The notes: a model not told the origin generated them from the sequence alone. 21,869 nucleotides of DNA from JBBREP01 sp038202885 (GCA_038202885.1 JBBREP010000059.1:1-21869); one strand, 5' to 3'; positions 6,986-15,169 are shown, counted from the first letter of the stretch. A program made the numbers and translations.

Positions 6986-8794
6986 TCAGGTTGGTGGGGT
7001 GAGGAATGACTTCGGGATCGGTACGTGTCGGGCGCGGATCCATTCGCCGAGGGCCTTGGCCTGTTTGTCGAAGCGGCGGGCCTCGGTGGCGCCACCGTCG
7101 AGCAGGCCGCGCACGACGAAATTGATCGCGCGCAGGTTGGCCAACTCGTAGCGTTCGATCACGAGCGCCGCGGTCTCGGGCAGCAACGTTCGCAGCCGCT
7201 CGACGGTCATCGTCGCCAGGAGCCATGTATACGCGGCGTCGGTCGCGACCCAGAGCCCGACGTTCGCGTTGCCGCCCTTGTCGCCCGAACGAGCGTGTGT
7301 GATCAGGCCCAGGGGCGCGTCGATGGTCGGGCCGAAATCGACGGTGGGCTCGGTGCGAACGTCGAGAGGTGGCGCCGGATCGGGTTCGGCCGTTGGTGGG
7401 GTAGGCACGATCTCGCGCCGACCGTCGGCGTGGACCACGGTGTGTGCCAGCATCGCCTGTGGCACGAGCGTCGGCCAGTAGGCGCCGAACGGCCCGCCGT
7501 TGCCAGGCGCGCCCGTGAAATAGATGCCGGGAATGTTGGCGAGGGCGAGCTCGACGATCAGCGACGAGAACGGCCGTCCGCAGCTGGCCTCGTCGCCATC
7601 GACCGAGATGTGCAGCATGCACGAGCCGAGCATCTGATCGGCTGGGTCTTCGGCTGCGACGCCGATCCGAGTGAAGCGCAAGTCGTCGACGCCAGGTACA
7701 TCGCCAAGCTCGGCGCGTACCGCCGACTCGACGAGCGCGGCTTTGGCGTCGATGTCGAGGCCGGTCATCACGACGGTCGACGCGTTGCGCCATGCGCCGA
7801 ACGACGTCATCGCCACCTTGGTGGTGGGCGGCGGTGCGCTGCCCTGCACACCGTCGATGCGGACGCGATCGACCGCGGTCTGCGTGAGCCGTGCAGTGTC
7901 GAGCCGTGCGATCACGTCGGGGTTGAGGTATCCCGGCGCGCCGATCTCATAGAGCAACTGCGCGGTCACGGTGTCGACGCTGACCGCGCCACCGGTGCCG
8001 TCGTGCTTCGTGATCACCGAGCTGCCGTCGTGATCGATTTCGGCCAACGGGAATCCAGGATGGTCGAGGTTCGCGATCGACGCGAAGCCCGAGAAGTTGC
8101 CGCCCGTGGCCTGCGCGCCGCACTCGATCACGTGGCCGGCGACGACCGCGCCCGCAAGCGCGTCGTGATCGGTTGGTGTCCAGCCCCACCACCAGGCCGC
8201 GGCGCCGCTCACCACCGACGCGTCGGCGACGCGTCCGGTGATCACGATGTCGGCACCGCCCGTGAGCGCTGCGGTGATGCCGAACCCGCCGAGGTAGGCA
8301 TTCGCGGTCAACGGATCGCGGCCCCACGAGCTGAACGGGGCGCCGGTGTCGAGGTGCGCGAGCGGGTCGCCGCCGGCGAGCAGGCCCGCGATGCGGCCGC
8401 TGATGTCGTCGCCTTCGACGTGGGCCACGGTGAGCGACACGCCGAGGTTTTCGAGAAGTTCGCGTGTCGCGTCAGCGAGATGTTCGGGATCGAGCCCGCC
8501 GGCGTTGACGACGACCTTGATGCCGCGCTCGGCAATGTCGACGGCCTTCGGTTCGAGCTGGCGCAGGAACGTTGCTGCATAGCCGCGCCCAGGGTGTTTC
8601 AATCGGGTGCGGGCGAGGATCAGCATGGTCACCTCGGCGAGGTAATCGCCGGTGACGACGTCGATCGGGCCACCGTCGACCATCTCGGCGAGCGCGGCGA
8701 GGCGATCGCCGTAAAAGCCGGAACAGTTGGCGATCCGCACCGGTCTGCGCAGCGGTTCGGGCACCGGTTGGGGCGCCGTCGCGTTGGTTGGCAT
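6986..8794 (-). CDS. AtuA-like (DUF1446) acyclic terpene utilisation family protein
   Basis: A 602-aa protein of the DUF1446/AtuA family. The N-terminal body (residues ~15-450) begins IANCSGFYGDRLAALAEM and contains GDYLAEVTMLIL and ITGRVADASVV, both typical of the family. The C-terminal ~110 residues, from PLGLITHARSGDKGGNAN (about 494) on, correspond to the AtuA-like ferredoxin-fold domain. In Pseudomonas, atuA belongs to citronellol/geraniol catabolism, but its reaction is not established and many homologues sit beside other acyl-CoA pathways. I chose ATG at 8794 (MPTNATAPQ); a longer frame from 8854 would start inside the hairpin at 8809-8862 and is unlikely. It is first in a tight operon with the two Rieske fusions. 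No ribosome site is obvious. Confidence 0.88.
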   Translation of the reverse strand: MPTNATAPQPVPEPLRRPVRIANCSGFYGDRLAALAEMVDGGPIDVVTGDYLAEVTMLILARTRLKHPGRGYAATFLRQLEPKAVDIAERGIKVVVNAGGLDPEHLADATRELLENLGVSLTVAHVEGDDISGRIAGLLAGGDPLAHLDTGAPFSSWGRDPLTANAYLGGFGITAALTGGADIVITGRVADASVVSGAAAWWWGWTPTDHDALAGAVVAGHVIECGAQATGGNFSGFASIANLDHPGFPLAEIDHDGSSVITKHDGTGGAVSVDTVTAQLLYEIGAPGYLNPDVIARLDTARLTQTAVDRVRIDGVQGSAPPPTTKVAMTSFGAWRNASTVVMTGLDIDAKAALVESAVRAELGDVPGVDDLRFTRIGVAAEDPADQMLGSCMLHISVDGDEASCGRPFSSLIVELALANIPGIYFTGAPGNGGPFGAYWPTLVPQAMLAHTVVHADGRREIVPTPPTAEPDPAPPLDVRTEPTVDFGPTIDAPLGLITHARSGDKGGNANVGLWVATDAAYTWLLATMTVERLRTLLPETAALVIERYELANLRAINFVVRGLLDGGATEARRFDKQAKALGEWIRARHVPIPKSFLTPPT

Positions 8795-8808
8795 GGCGCC
8801 TATGTAAC

Positions 8809-8862
8809 CCGACCGCGTGCCGCGATTCCAGGCCGAGGCCTGAAATCGCGGCACGCGGTCGG
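8809..8862 (-). terminator. 26-bp near-perfect hairpin between NMO and AtuA genes
   Basis: Bases 8809-8834 pair with 8837-8862, with one mismatch (C8828 against A8843) and a GA dinucleotide at the tip. It begins 2 nt after the stop codon of the nitronate monooxygenase and ends 14 nt before the AtuA start. No T-run follows, as is common for terminators of GC-rich actinobacteria. It probably ends monooxygenase transcription; if transcription continues it would lie in the AtuA leader and could limit its expression. Confidence 0.7.
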
Positions 8863-8864
8863 TA

Positions 8865-9974
8865 CTAGCCCTGCGTGCCGGCTTCGAGGCGCTCGACGGT
8901 GTCGATGTACTCCTCGACGAGGTCGTACATGACGTCGCGCACAGACCGCACCTGATTCATACGCCCGACGATCTGTCCGACGGGCGCGAAGGCGAGGTCC
9001 TTGCGCCCAGAACGCGCGATGCGGGCGTTGGCGTCAGAGGTGAGGATGTTCTGGAGCGGCATGCCCAACGGACCGGGTCCGGCGGGATCAGCCCACGCGT
9101 CGGTCCACGTGTTGCGCAACATGCGGGCGGGCTTGCCTGTGTAGCACCGCGAGCGCACCGTGTCGGCCGACGTCGCATCGAGGTACGCCTCGAGTACCGC
9201 CGGGCTTGCGCCGCTCTCGGCCGTCGTGAGCCAGAGCGAGCCGAGCCATACACCCTGCGCGCCAAGGGCGAGTGAGGCCGCGATCTGACGGCCGGTGCCG
9301 ATGCCGCCTGCCGCGAGCACCGGCGCGGGCGCAACCGCGTCGACGACCTCGGGCACGAGCACCATCGTGGCGATCTCGCCCGTGTGGCCGCCGGCCTCGT
9401 AGCCCTGCGCTACGACGATGTCGACGCCGTTGTTCACGTGGCGTTGCGCATGAACGGCCTTGCCCGCCAGCGCCGCGACTTTCACGCCGTGCGCATGAGC
9501 CTGGTCGATGACATCCTTCGGCGGCGAACCCAACGCATTGGCGATCAGCGCGATCGGATGCGCGAGCGCGATTTCCACGTGGCGGTGTGCCACATCGTCG
9601 GTCCAGCCGAGCACGCCGTGCCCGCCCTCACCGGCGGGAAGCGGCGGAAGCTCGAGCCGTTCCATCAGTTCGTCGACGTAGTTCCAATGTGCCGCGTCGA
9701 TCATCGAGCGGATCTGCGCGAGCATCTCGTCGGCATTGCCGCCTTGCACCTCGACGGCCTTCTGCGGCATCACCGTGTCGACGCCGTAGGGCTTACCGTC
9801 GACGTGCTCGTCGATCCAGTCGAGCTCGATCTCGAGCTGTTCGGCGCTGAAACCAACGGCACCGAGCACGCCCATCCCGCCCGCCTTGCTGACGGCGGCG
9901 ACGACGTCGCGGCAGTGCGTGAACGCAAAGATTGGGTACTCGATGCCGAACATGTCGCACAGTGGGGTTCGCAT
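8865..9974 (-). CDS. Nitronate monooxygenase-family FMN enzyme
   Basis: A 369-aa FMN-dependent TIM-barrel protein of the 2-nitropropane dioxygenase/nitronate monooxygenase family. It starts MRTPLCDMFGIEYPIF and shows SKAGGMGVLGAVGFSAEQ, the active-site segment QGYEAGGHTGEIATMVLVP with the His typical of class I enzymes, and the phosphate-binding motif GGIGTGRQIAASLALGAQG. Known members oxidise alkyl nitronates; relatives act as enoyl reductases or unknown oxidases, so the substrate is open. GGAGG lies 5 nt before ATG 9974, which favours it over ATG 9986 and over the longer open frame reaching 10406. It is divergent from the propeller gene and separated from the AtuA operon by a strong hairpin, so it may be a separate transcription unit. 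Confidence 0.88.
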   Translation of the reverse strand: MRTPLCDMFGIEYPIFAFTHCRDVVAAVSKAGGMGVLGAVGFSAEQLEIELDWIDEHVDGKPYGVDTVMPQKAVEVQGGNADEMLAQIRSMIDAAHWNYVDELMERLELPPLPAGEGGHGVLGWTDDVAHRHVEIALAHPIALIANALGSPPKDVIDQAHAHGVKVAALAGKAVHAQRHVNNGVDIVVAQGYEAGGHTGEIATMVLVPEVVDAVAPAPVLAAGGIGTGRQIAASLALGAQGVWLGSLWLTTAESGASPAVLEAYLDATSADTVRSRCYTGKPARMLRNTWTDAWADPAGPGPLGMPLQNILTSDANARIARSGRKDLAFAPVGQIVGRMNQVRSVRDVMYDLVEEYIDTVERLEAGTQG

Positions 9975-10009
9975 GGCAGCCTCCATAGCTCGCGAGGGCC
10001 AGCAACCTA

Positions 10010-10042
10010 CGGCCCGGCTCCGGGATCGAGCGAGCCGGGCCG
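10010..10042. promoter_or_regulatory. 11-bp perfect inverted repeat between divergent genes
   Basis: CGGCCCGGCTC (10010-10020) and GAGCCGGGCCG (10032-10042) are exact inverted copies around an 11-nt loop. They lie in the 106-bp gap between the monooxygenase and propeller starts. It may be an operator for both genes or a leader hairpin; it is not downstream of any gene, so a terminator role is unlikely. Confidence 0.4.
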
Positions 10043-10080
10043 CGCGTCGCATGCGCCGGGACCCGTTCGCCAGTGCCAGG

Positions 10081-11376
10081 ATGGTGGCCGTGTCGAGCAA
10101 TTCGTTGTCTGGATACTGGCCGAGCCCGTGGCCGGGCGAGGACGGCGGTCCGACCCGGCGCCAAACCGCGCCGGGCGACGGCACCGTGCCCGGCCCGGCG
10201 TTCGAGCCGGGTCGGGTCGCGGTGACGTCACGCGAGGCGGTCGCAGCGACGATGGTGATCCTTCGAGCGCCGGGCGAGGTGTTCGTGTTGCGCCATACCG
10301 CGGGGCCCGACGCCATCGCGTGGGTCGAACGTATCGACGCCGCCACGCTCGAGACCGTGGCGCGATCGGTCGACCTGGCCGGCGGCCCAACGTGGCCGGG
10401 CGGCATGGCCGCGCACGCGAACGGATCGCTCTATGTCGTGTTTGGCGAGCACGCGCATCGCCTCGACAGTGATCTGCACGTGCTCGTAACCGTGCGCCTG
10501 CCTCGCCACAAGCCCTACAACAGCTTTGTGATCTTGCCCGATGGATGTCTCGTCACCAAAGACTTCGGCGGCGTGCTTGGGGGTGAGGATCCGGCCGGTC
10601 ACGTCGACGACCCGACCGAGCTCGTCGTGCTCGAACCCGCCACGCTCGAGATCGTTGGGCGAGCGACGCTGGGCGAAGCCTCGATCGCGCGGCTTTCGGC
10701 CGACGGCGACACCGTGTATGTCGTTGGCACCTCGCACCTGTACCGCGTTCGCTGGGACGGTACGGCGCTGACCATCGACGACGACTTCGTCGCCACGTAC
10801 CGCACGATCGACGGTCAGACGTATGGGTGGGACTGTGTGCTCGCACTCGGTGCGGCTTGGTTCCTCGACAACGGCTTCGGCGCCGAGCGCTACGTCGGGA
10901 CGTTTCGAGGTCAAGGCGTCAATGTCGCGCCGCTGCACCTCGTGCGCGTCGACCTCGCGACCGCGGCGGTGACGCTCACCGAAATCTGTGGTCGGCCCAA
11001 CGGCGTCGTCGCGAACCCGCCGGTGATCGACGAGGCTCGCAGGATCGTTGTGGGCTACGACAGTGGCAACGGCGTTCTGGCTGCGTTCGACATCGCGCCC
11101 GACGGGTCAACGACGCCGCGCTGGTGTCGCGAACAGAATCACGCGAGCCATCTCGTGCTGTTTGCCGACACCGGCGAACTCGTTACGGGTGACCACGACG
11201 CGACGCGGATGGTTGACGAGATCGTGGTGCTCGACGTCACGACGGGCGAGGAACGCCTGCGCGTTGAGTCGGGCAGCCCGCTGCAATCAGTGTTGTTTCC
11301 CGCGCCCGGCTGGAACCGCGACGTGTACTACTGCTCGTTTGCCGCGATCGCGCGTGTCGCCGCTGCGTCGTCGTAG
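10081..11376 (+). CDS. Beta-propeller-like protein of unknown function
   Basis: About 431 aa. After a Pro/Gly-rich N-terminus (GYWPSPWPGEDGGPT) come repeated strand patterns in which a variable or charged turn is followed by a three- to four-stranded unit: VFVLRHTAG, GSLYVVFGEHAHRLDSD, NSFVILPDGCLVTKDFG, LSADGDTVYVVGTSHLYRV and IVVLDVTTGEERLRV. This spacing is like SMP-30/PQQ-type propellers (six or seven blades). Most of the protein is soluble with no clear signal peptide, so it should be cytosolic. The start is uncertain: ATG 10081 has only AGG adjacent; GTG 10090 has AGGA 8 nt before it. The open frame extends to 9886, but the extra residues are Arg-rich and overlap the divergent gene, so they are probably not translated. 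Function, ligand and partner are not recognisable. It is convergent with the GH130 gene. Confidence 0.75.
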   Translation: MVAVSSNSLSGYWPSPWPGEDGGPTRRQTAPGDGTVPGPAFEPGRVAVTSREAVAATMVILRAPGEVFVLRHTAGPDAIAWVERIDAATLETVARSVDLAGGPTWPGGMAAHANGSLYVVFGEHAHRLDSDLHVLVTVRLPRHKPYNSFVILPDGCLVTKDFGGVLGGEDPAGHVDDPTELVVLEPATLEIVGRATLGEASIARLSADGDTVYVVGTSHLYRVRWDGTALTIDDDFVATYRTIDGQTYGWDCVLALGAAWFLDNGFGAERYVGTFRGQGVNVAPLHLVRVDLATAAVTLTEICGRPNGVVANPPVIDEARRIVVGYDSGNGVLAAFDIAPDGSTTPRWCREQNHASHLVLFADTGELVTGDHDATRMVDEIVVLDVTTGEERLRVESGSPLQSVLFPAPGWNRDVYYCSFAAIARVAAASS

Positions 11377-11424
11377 GCGCCGGTGTTGCTGTTGGGGCGC
11401 GAACCGCCGGCCACCGGTCGCTGC

Positions 11425-12897
11425 TCAGCGCTCGGCGCGCATGGTGCGGAGCAGGTCGTCGATCGAGAACGTCGCGATCGAGATGCTCTGGTCGGCGACG
11501 CCGTAGGGCACGACGAGGATGTCGCCGTGCGCAAACCCACCGCACGAATACACGACGTTGGGTACATAGCCGTCGCGCCTGTCGTTGCCCGGCGTCAAGA
11601 TGGGGTCGACGCAGCGGGCGATGACGCGACCCGGCTCCTCGAGGTCGAGCAGCATGGCGCCGAGGGAATAGGTGCGCATTGGTCCCACACCGTGGGTGAG
11701 CACGAGCCAGCCTGCTGCGGTTTCGATCGGTGAGCCGCAGTTGCCGAGTTGGAGGATCTCCCACGCTTCGGTCGGCACCTGTATGGGTTGCGACGCGGTC
11801 CAACGGTGGATGTCGTTCGAGAACGCGATCGCGTTCGTCTCGCGATCGGACCGCGACAGCGCCACGTACTGGCCCCGGATCCGTCGTGGGAACAACGCCA
11901 GCCCCTTGCCGATTGCCGCGTCGCCCGCGAGTGGTGACGCTGTGAACGTTGCGAAGTCTGTGGTCTCCAGCAAATGCTGGTTGATGTTCGTGCCGTCGAA
12001 CGCTGTATAGGTGGCGTAGTACGTGGCATCGCCCGACTCGTCGATGAAGCGAACGAAGCGAGCATCCTCCATACCAACGCGCTCGGCCGGCGCCTCTGGC
12101 CACAGCACACGCTCGGAGAGTTCCGATGGGGCGGGGAACACGACTCGGTACGAGGACCGCGCAAGGTTTCGGAGGTGTTCGATGGTGGTTGCGGTGTTGC
12201 GCCGCGCCGCGCGGTCGGCTGACAAGCGCTGGATGCGATCGTCGAGTTCGGCGTCGTCGAAGCGCGGCGGCAACCCATCGAGGACATAGGCGGCGTTTTC
12301 ATTGTCGTCGCCGAGTTCGGCGAGCTTGGCGTGGAACACCGATCGATGATTTGCTTCCTGGGTTGTGGTGCCCGTGTGCGGGAAGCGACCGGGCGTGTCG
12401 ATCGTCACGGTGCCGGCCGACGTCACGCTTCCGGTTCGGAAACCGATCGACGATCGATGGCCTTCACCGATGCCCCGCACGCTCATGATGAACCGGGCGT
12501 CGGTGCGGCTGTCTTGGTGCGGGTGCAACACTGCCGAGGGATTGCAGAGCGCGGCCGCTTCGATCGAATACTCGTGGGTGAACGAGGCGCCGAGGAGGAG
12601 CCGCCGGGCCCGCGACAGCGCAGTGTCGGGAGCCAGGCTCGTCGACACCATGGCCGCGTGCTCATTGAACGTGTCGTGGAGTGCCAGGTGTCGATGTGAG
12701 AAGCGAGCATCGATGTCGTCGAGGGCCGCTTCGACTTCGGTTTCGTCGAGTTCGAGCAGTCGGTGGATGACGGGGCCGGCGCGTGAGTCGCCGGGTCCGA
12801 CATCCTCACGGCCGGGTAGGAAGAAGCGCATGATGACGCGGGTGGCATCGGGATGAAGATCGATACCCGTCTCGGTGGCCGCGGCCACGAGCGGCAT
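11425..12897 (-). CDS. GH130-family glycoside phosphorylase-like protein
   Basis: A 490-aa protein of the GH130 five-bladed propeller family. Signature segments are ALCNPSAVLHPHQD (~116-129), VGMEDARFVRF (~274-284), GKGLALFPRRIRGQY (~330-344), GSPIETAAGWLVLTHGVG (~388-405), YSLGAMLLDLEEP (~410-422), DPILTP and VPNVVYSCGG (~445-454). Characterised GH130 enzymes phosphorolyse or hydrolyse beta-1,2- or beta-1,4-mannosides inside the cell; the subfamily here cannot be assigned by eye. A ~100-residue N-terminal extension precedes the propeller. Its ATG shares one base with the upstream stop (TGATG) and it has no ribosome site of its own, so it depends on reinitiation from the preceding gene. It is last in the three-gene carbohydrate operon. 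Confidence 0.88.
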   Translation of the reverse strand: MPLVAAATETGIDLHPDATRVIMRFFLPGREDVGPGDSRAGPVIHRLLELDETEVEAALDDIDARFSHRHLALHDTFNEHAAMVSTSLAPDTALSRARRLLLGASFTHEYSIEAAALCNPSAVLHPHQDSRTDARFIMSVRGIGEGHRSSIGFRTGSVTSAGTVTIDTPGRFPHTGTTTQEANHRSVFHAKLAELGDDNENAAYVLDGLPPRFDDAELDDRIQRLSADRAARRNTATTIEHLRNLARSSYRVVFPAPSELSERVLWPEAPAERVGMEDARFVRFIDESGDATYYATYTAFDGTNINQHLLETTDFATFTASPLAGDAAIGKGLALFPRRIRGQYVALSRSDRETNAIAFSNDIHRWTASQPIQVPTEAWEILQLGNCGSPIETAAGWLVLTHGVGPMRTYSLGAMLLDLEEPGRVIARCVDPILTPGNDRRDGYVPNVVYSCGGFAHGDILVVPYGVADQSISIATFSIDDLLRTMRAER

Positions 12898-13907
12898 CAC
12901 GGAGCGGTCGCGAATGCGTGCGCTCGCTGCATCGTCGAGATGAAGGCAAGGGTGGACTCCGCACCCTGGTTGATGTTGACACCGTCGGCTTGGAGTCCGT
13001 CGAATCCACCGCCGGACGTCTCGTCGTACATCGTGGCACCGGTGTCGTTGTCGCCGCCGAACCAACGCGCGGCGGCGTCGACACCTTGTGACCATGTGTG
13101 GTCGCCGGTGACATTGAACGCACGCCAACACGCATCGGCCATTGCTGCGGCCTCGATCGGTTGCTGGTCGAAGCGAGCGCCGGTGTCATCGGGACCGAGC
13201 CCACCGACCGGCGTCAGTGAGAGGTGACCGTTGGCCATTTCACGGTCCAGCAGCCAGCGCAACATCGTGAGGCCACGTTCGAGGTCGGGTGCGCTGTCGA
13301 GCGTCGCGCCTGCCGCAATGACGGCTTCGGCGACCGCGGCGTTCGCGTACGCCAGGCGAGGTTCGGGCCACGACCAACTGCCGTCGGGAATCGGTCCGAT
13401 CGTCGTGAGTGCGTCGACCAGCATCGCTCGCGCGGGCGCGTGTTCGTGGTCGGCGGCGAGCACGTCGGCGGCGCCGAGTGCGGCGAACGCCATGGCGCGT
13501 GGCCACGGCGACCGTTGGCCAACCGCCTTATCGAATCCGTTGCGCGCCAGGCGTCGGATCATCGGTTCTTCGTGCCCGAGTGCCGCGGCGCCGAGGGCCC
13601 AGACGCTGCGGCCCCAGCAATCTTCGAGCGAGGGCTGGTCGGTCCAGTGGCCGGTGCGGTCCATCCGGTTGCGGCAACGGCCGTCGCGCTCTTGGGCATC
13701 GAGCACGAAGCGCAGCGCGATGCGGTTGAGTCGACAGGCCGGCCCGTCGTCGGATTCTCGTGACGTGACGATGAGCAGGCGAGCGTTGTCGTCGGTGCAA
13801 TATCCGAACTCCTCACGCCGCACCGTGCCCGCGGCGTGTTCGAAGAGTCCACGTTCGTCGCTCATGCGCACGAGGTGGTCGAACGTGAAGGAGCAGGGAA
13901 TTGTCAT
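12897..13907 (-). CDS. Alpha/alpha-barrel carbohydrate protein between GT4 and GH130
   Basis: A 336-aa, helix-rich protein with repeated Trp/Gly-containing hairpins (SLEDCWGRSVWALGAAALG, SWSWPEPRLAYANA, QQPIEAAAMADACWRAF, INQGAESTLAFIS). These look like the inner and outer helices of an (alpha/alpha)6 toroid as in several glycoside hydrolases and epimerases. The opening reads FDHLVRMSDERGLFEHA and then EEFGYCTDDNARLLIV; Asp/Glu in these segments could be catalytic. Homologues are often labelled glycosyltransferase only because of their neighbours. There is no signal peptide. The ATG overlaps the glycosyltransferase stop by 4 nt (ATGA), with GGTGG 4 nt upstream, and its stop overlaps the GH130 start. 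Function is inferred as hydrolysis, lysis or epimerisation of the same glycan handled by its partners. Confidence 0.78.
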   Translation of the reverse strand: MTIPCSFTFDHLVRMSDERGLFEHAAGTVRREEFGYCTDDNARLLIVTSRESDDGPACRLNRIALRFVLDAQERDGRCRNRMDRTGHWTDQPSLEDCWGRSVWALGAAALGHEEPMIRRLARNGFDKAVGQRSPWPRAMAFAALGAADVLAADHEHAPARAMLVDALTTIGPIPDGSWSWPEPRLAYANAAVAEAVIAAGATLDSAPDLERGLTMLRWLLDREMANGHLSLTPVGGLGPDDTGARFDQQPIEAAAMADACWRAFNVTGDHTWSQGVDAAARWFGGDNDTGATMYDETSGGGFDGLQADGVNINQGAESTLAFISTMQRAHAFATAP

Positions 13908-15169
13908 ATCGCCACCGGTTCATGGATGGACGCGAGCTCGTCGGAGAGACGGGCGTACCGGTCGGCAACCGCAGACCAGCTGAGCGACGGGGCCAGCCGT
14001 CTGGCCTCGGCTGCCATCGCGGCCAAGAGGTCTGGGTCGGAGATGACCCGGCGGATGGCATCGGCCAATGCAACGGGATCGCCGTGCGGGACCACGATTC
14101 CTGCGCCGCCGGTGAGCAACTCGATGGCATGCGGGAACGCCGTCGCGATCACGGGTCGACCGGCCGCGATTGCATCGACCAGTACGCCTGACGTGACCTG
14201 ATCGCGCGAGTCGTACGGCAACACGACGACCGAAGCCGACGCGACGAACCGCGTGAGCTGCGCAAGATTTCGGTACGTGTCGTCGAACGACACGGTCCCC
14301 GCGACGCCCATCGCAAACGAGCGTTGGATCAGCGAATGGCGATATTCGTCACCGTGCGCCGCGAAGACCTTCGGATGGGTCACGCCTGCGATGGTGTAGC
14401 GCGGACGAAGTCCGATGTCGTCGAGGAGCGCCAAGGCATCGATCGTGTGCTCGATGCCCTTACCGGGACCGAGCAGACCCCACGTGAGGAGTTCGGGTCG
14501 ATCGCTGCGGCGCGGGCCAAACTCGTTGACGAGCACTGGGCTGGGTACCGACGCTCCGTGCGGGATCGTCACGACGATCGTGTCGTCGACGGAGTACGAA
14601 CCGACGAGGCGGTCGTGTGCCGTCGCGGTCATCACGACGAGGCGGTCCGCCATCCCAGCGACTGCCTCCAGCACGGATCGCTGATGGGCCGTTGGGTGCA
14701 ACGGCACAGTGTGCAGGACGACGATCGTCGGTACGCCGCGCGCGCCGAGCAATTCGAGGAGCGACAGGACTTCGTCGCCGTCGGCGCCGCCGTAGATGCC
14801 GTATTCGTGTTGCACGATCGCAACGTCACATCGCGACAAGACGTCGGCGACCAGCGTGATCGACGCGGCGACACCGTTGACGAGCTCGGCGGCGACGCTT
14901 CCATGATTCGCGTCGGTCTCGCCGCTTCCATGATTCGCGTCGGTCTCGCCGCTTCCACGAATCGCGTCGGTCTCGCCGCGGTTGTCACCATCGTTGATGC
15001 GCACGATGTCGACGCGATGACCCGACTGGCGGAGCGCGGACTCGAGTGCGGCCGCAAAGGTAGCCAGTCCGCAATGTTTCGGTGGGTAGGTGCTCACCAG
15101 CCCGATGCGATGATGGGTCGAAACGGTGCGCGCAGAGAACGCGGTGCGTAAAGGTGTTCGGGTTGGCAC
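13904..15169 (-). CDS. GT4-type glycosyltransferase
   Basis: A 421-aa retaining glycosyltransferase of GT-B fold. The N-terminal domain starts RIGLVSTYPPKHCGLATFA; the C-terminal domain has ELLTWGLLGPGKGIEHTIDA, the donor-site region DQVTSGVLVDAIAAGRPVIA and a closing ADAIRRVISDPDLLAAM. The usual E-x7-E pair appears as Gln-x7-Asp, so donor contacts may differ. No membrane segment is evident. GTG 15169 is the start: GAGGAG lies about 5 nt upstream, whereas the open frame further upstream to 15325 is Ser/Arg-rich and not protein-like. A 9-residue repeat (GETDANHGS, three copies) is inserted after VDIVRINDGDN. It heads the operon and probably builds a cytosolic or lipid-linked glycan, donor likely GDP-mannose or another nucleotide sugar. 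Confidence 0.87.
   Translation of the reverse strand: MPTRTPLRTAFSARTVSTHHRIGLVSTYPPKHCGLATFAAALESALRQSGHRVDIVRINDGDNRGETDAIRGSGETDANHGSGETDANHGSVAAELVNGVAASITLVADVLSRCDVAIVQHEYGIYGGADGDEVLSLLELLGARGVPTIVVLHTVPLHPTAHQRSVLEAVAGMADRLVVMTATAHDRLVGSYSVDDTIVVTIPHGASVPSPVLVNEFGPRRSDRPELLTWGLLGPGKGIEHTIDALALLDDIGLRPRYTIAGVTHPKVFAAHGDEYRHSLIQRSFAMGVAGTVSFDDTYRNLAQLTRFVASASVVVLPYDSRDQVTSGVLVDAIAAGRPVIATAFPHAIELLTGGAGIVVPHGDPVALADAIRRVISDPDLLAAMAAEARRLAPSLSWSAVADRYARLSDELASIHEPVAI
14898..14978. repeat. 27-bp tandem repeat, three copies, inside GT4 gene
   Basis: Units at 14898-14924, 14925-14951 and 14952-14978. The first two are identical; the third differs at two positions (14958 and 14961). The unit is a multiple of three, so each copy adds nine residues (GETDANHGS or GETDAIRGS) without shifting frame. 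It lies in a surface loop early in the N-terminal domain and may vary in copy number between strains. Confidence 0.9.

Noticed and set aside
5534..7009. Plus-strand open frame (491 aa) opposite the Rieske-GltB gene
   Set aside because: Composition and lack of motifs indicate a shadow of the minus-strand gene.
8795..8854. ATG at 8854 as AtuA start
   Set aside because: It lies inside the arm of the 26-bp hairpin and adds residues with no family similarity; ATG 8794 fits the family.
8809..8862. Ends of a miniature transposable element
   Set aside because: Only 2 bp separate the arms and no flanking target duplication is visible; a terminator or leader hairpin explains it better.
7025..8932. 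Long plus-strand open frame (635 aa) opposite AtuA
   Set aside because: It mirrors the AtuA codons on the other strand, has no recognised domain and is a common shadow in GC-rich DNA.
14898..14978. CRISPR-like array
   Set aside because: The 27-bp units are directly adjacent without spacers and are in frame with the glycosyltransferase.
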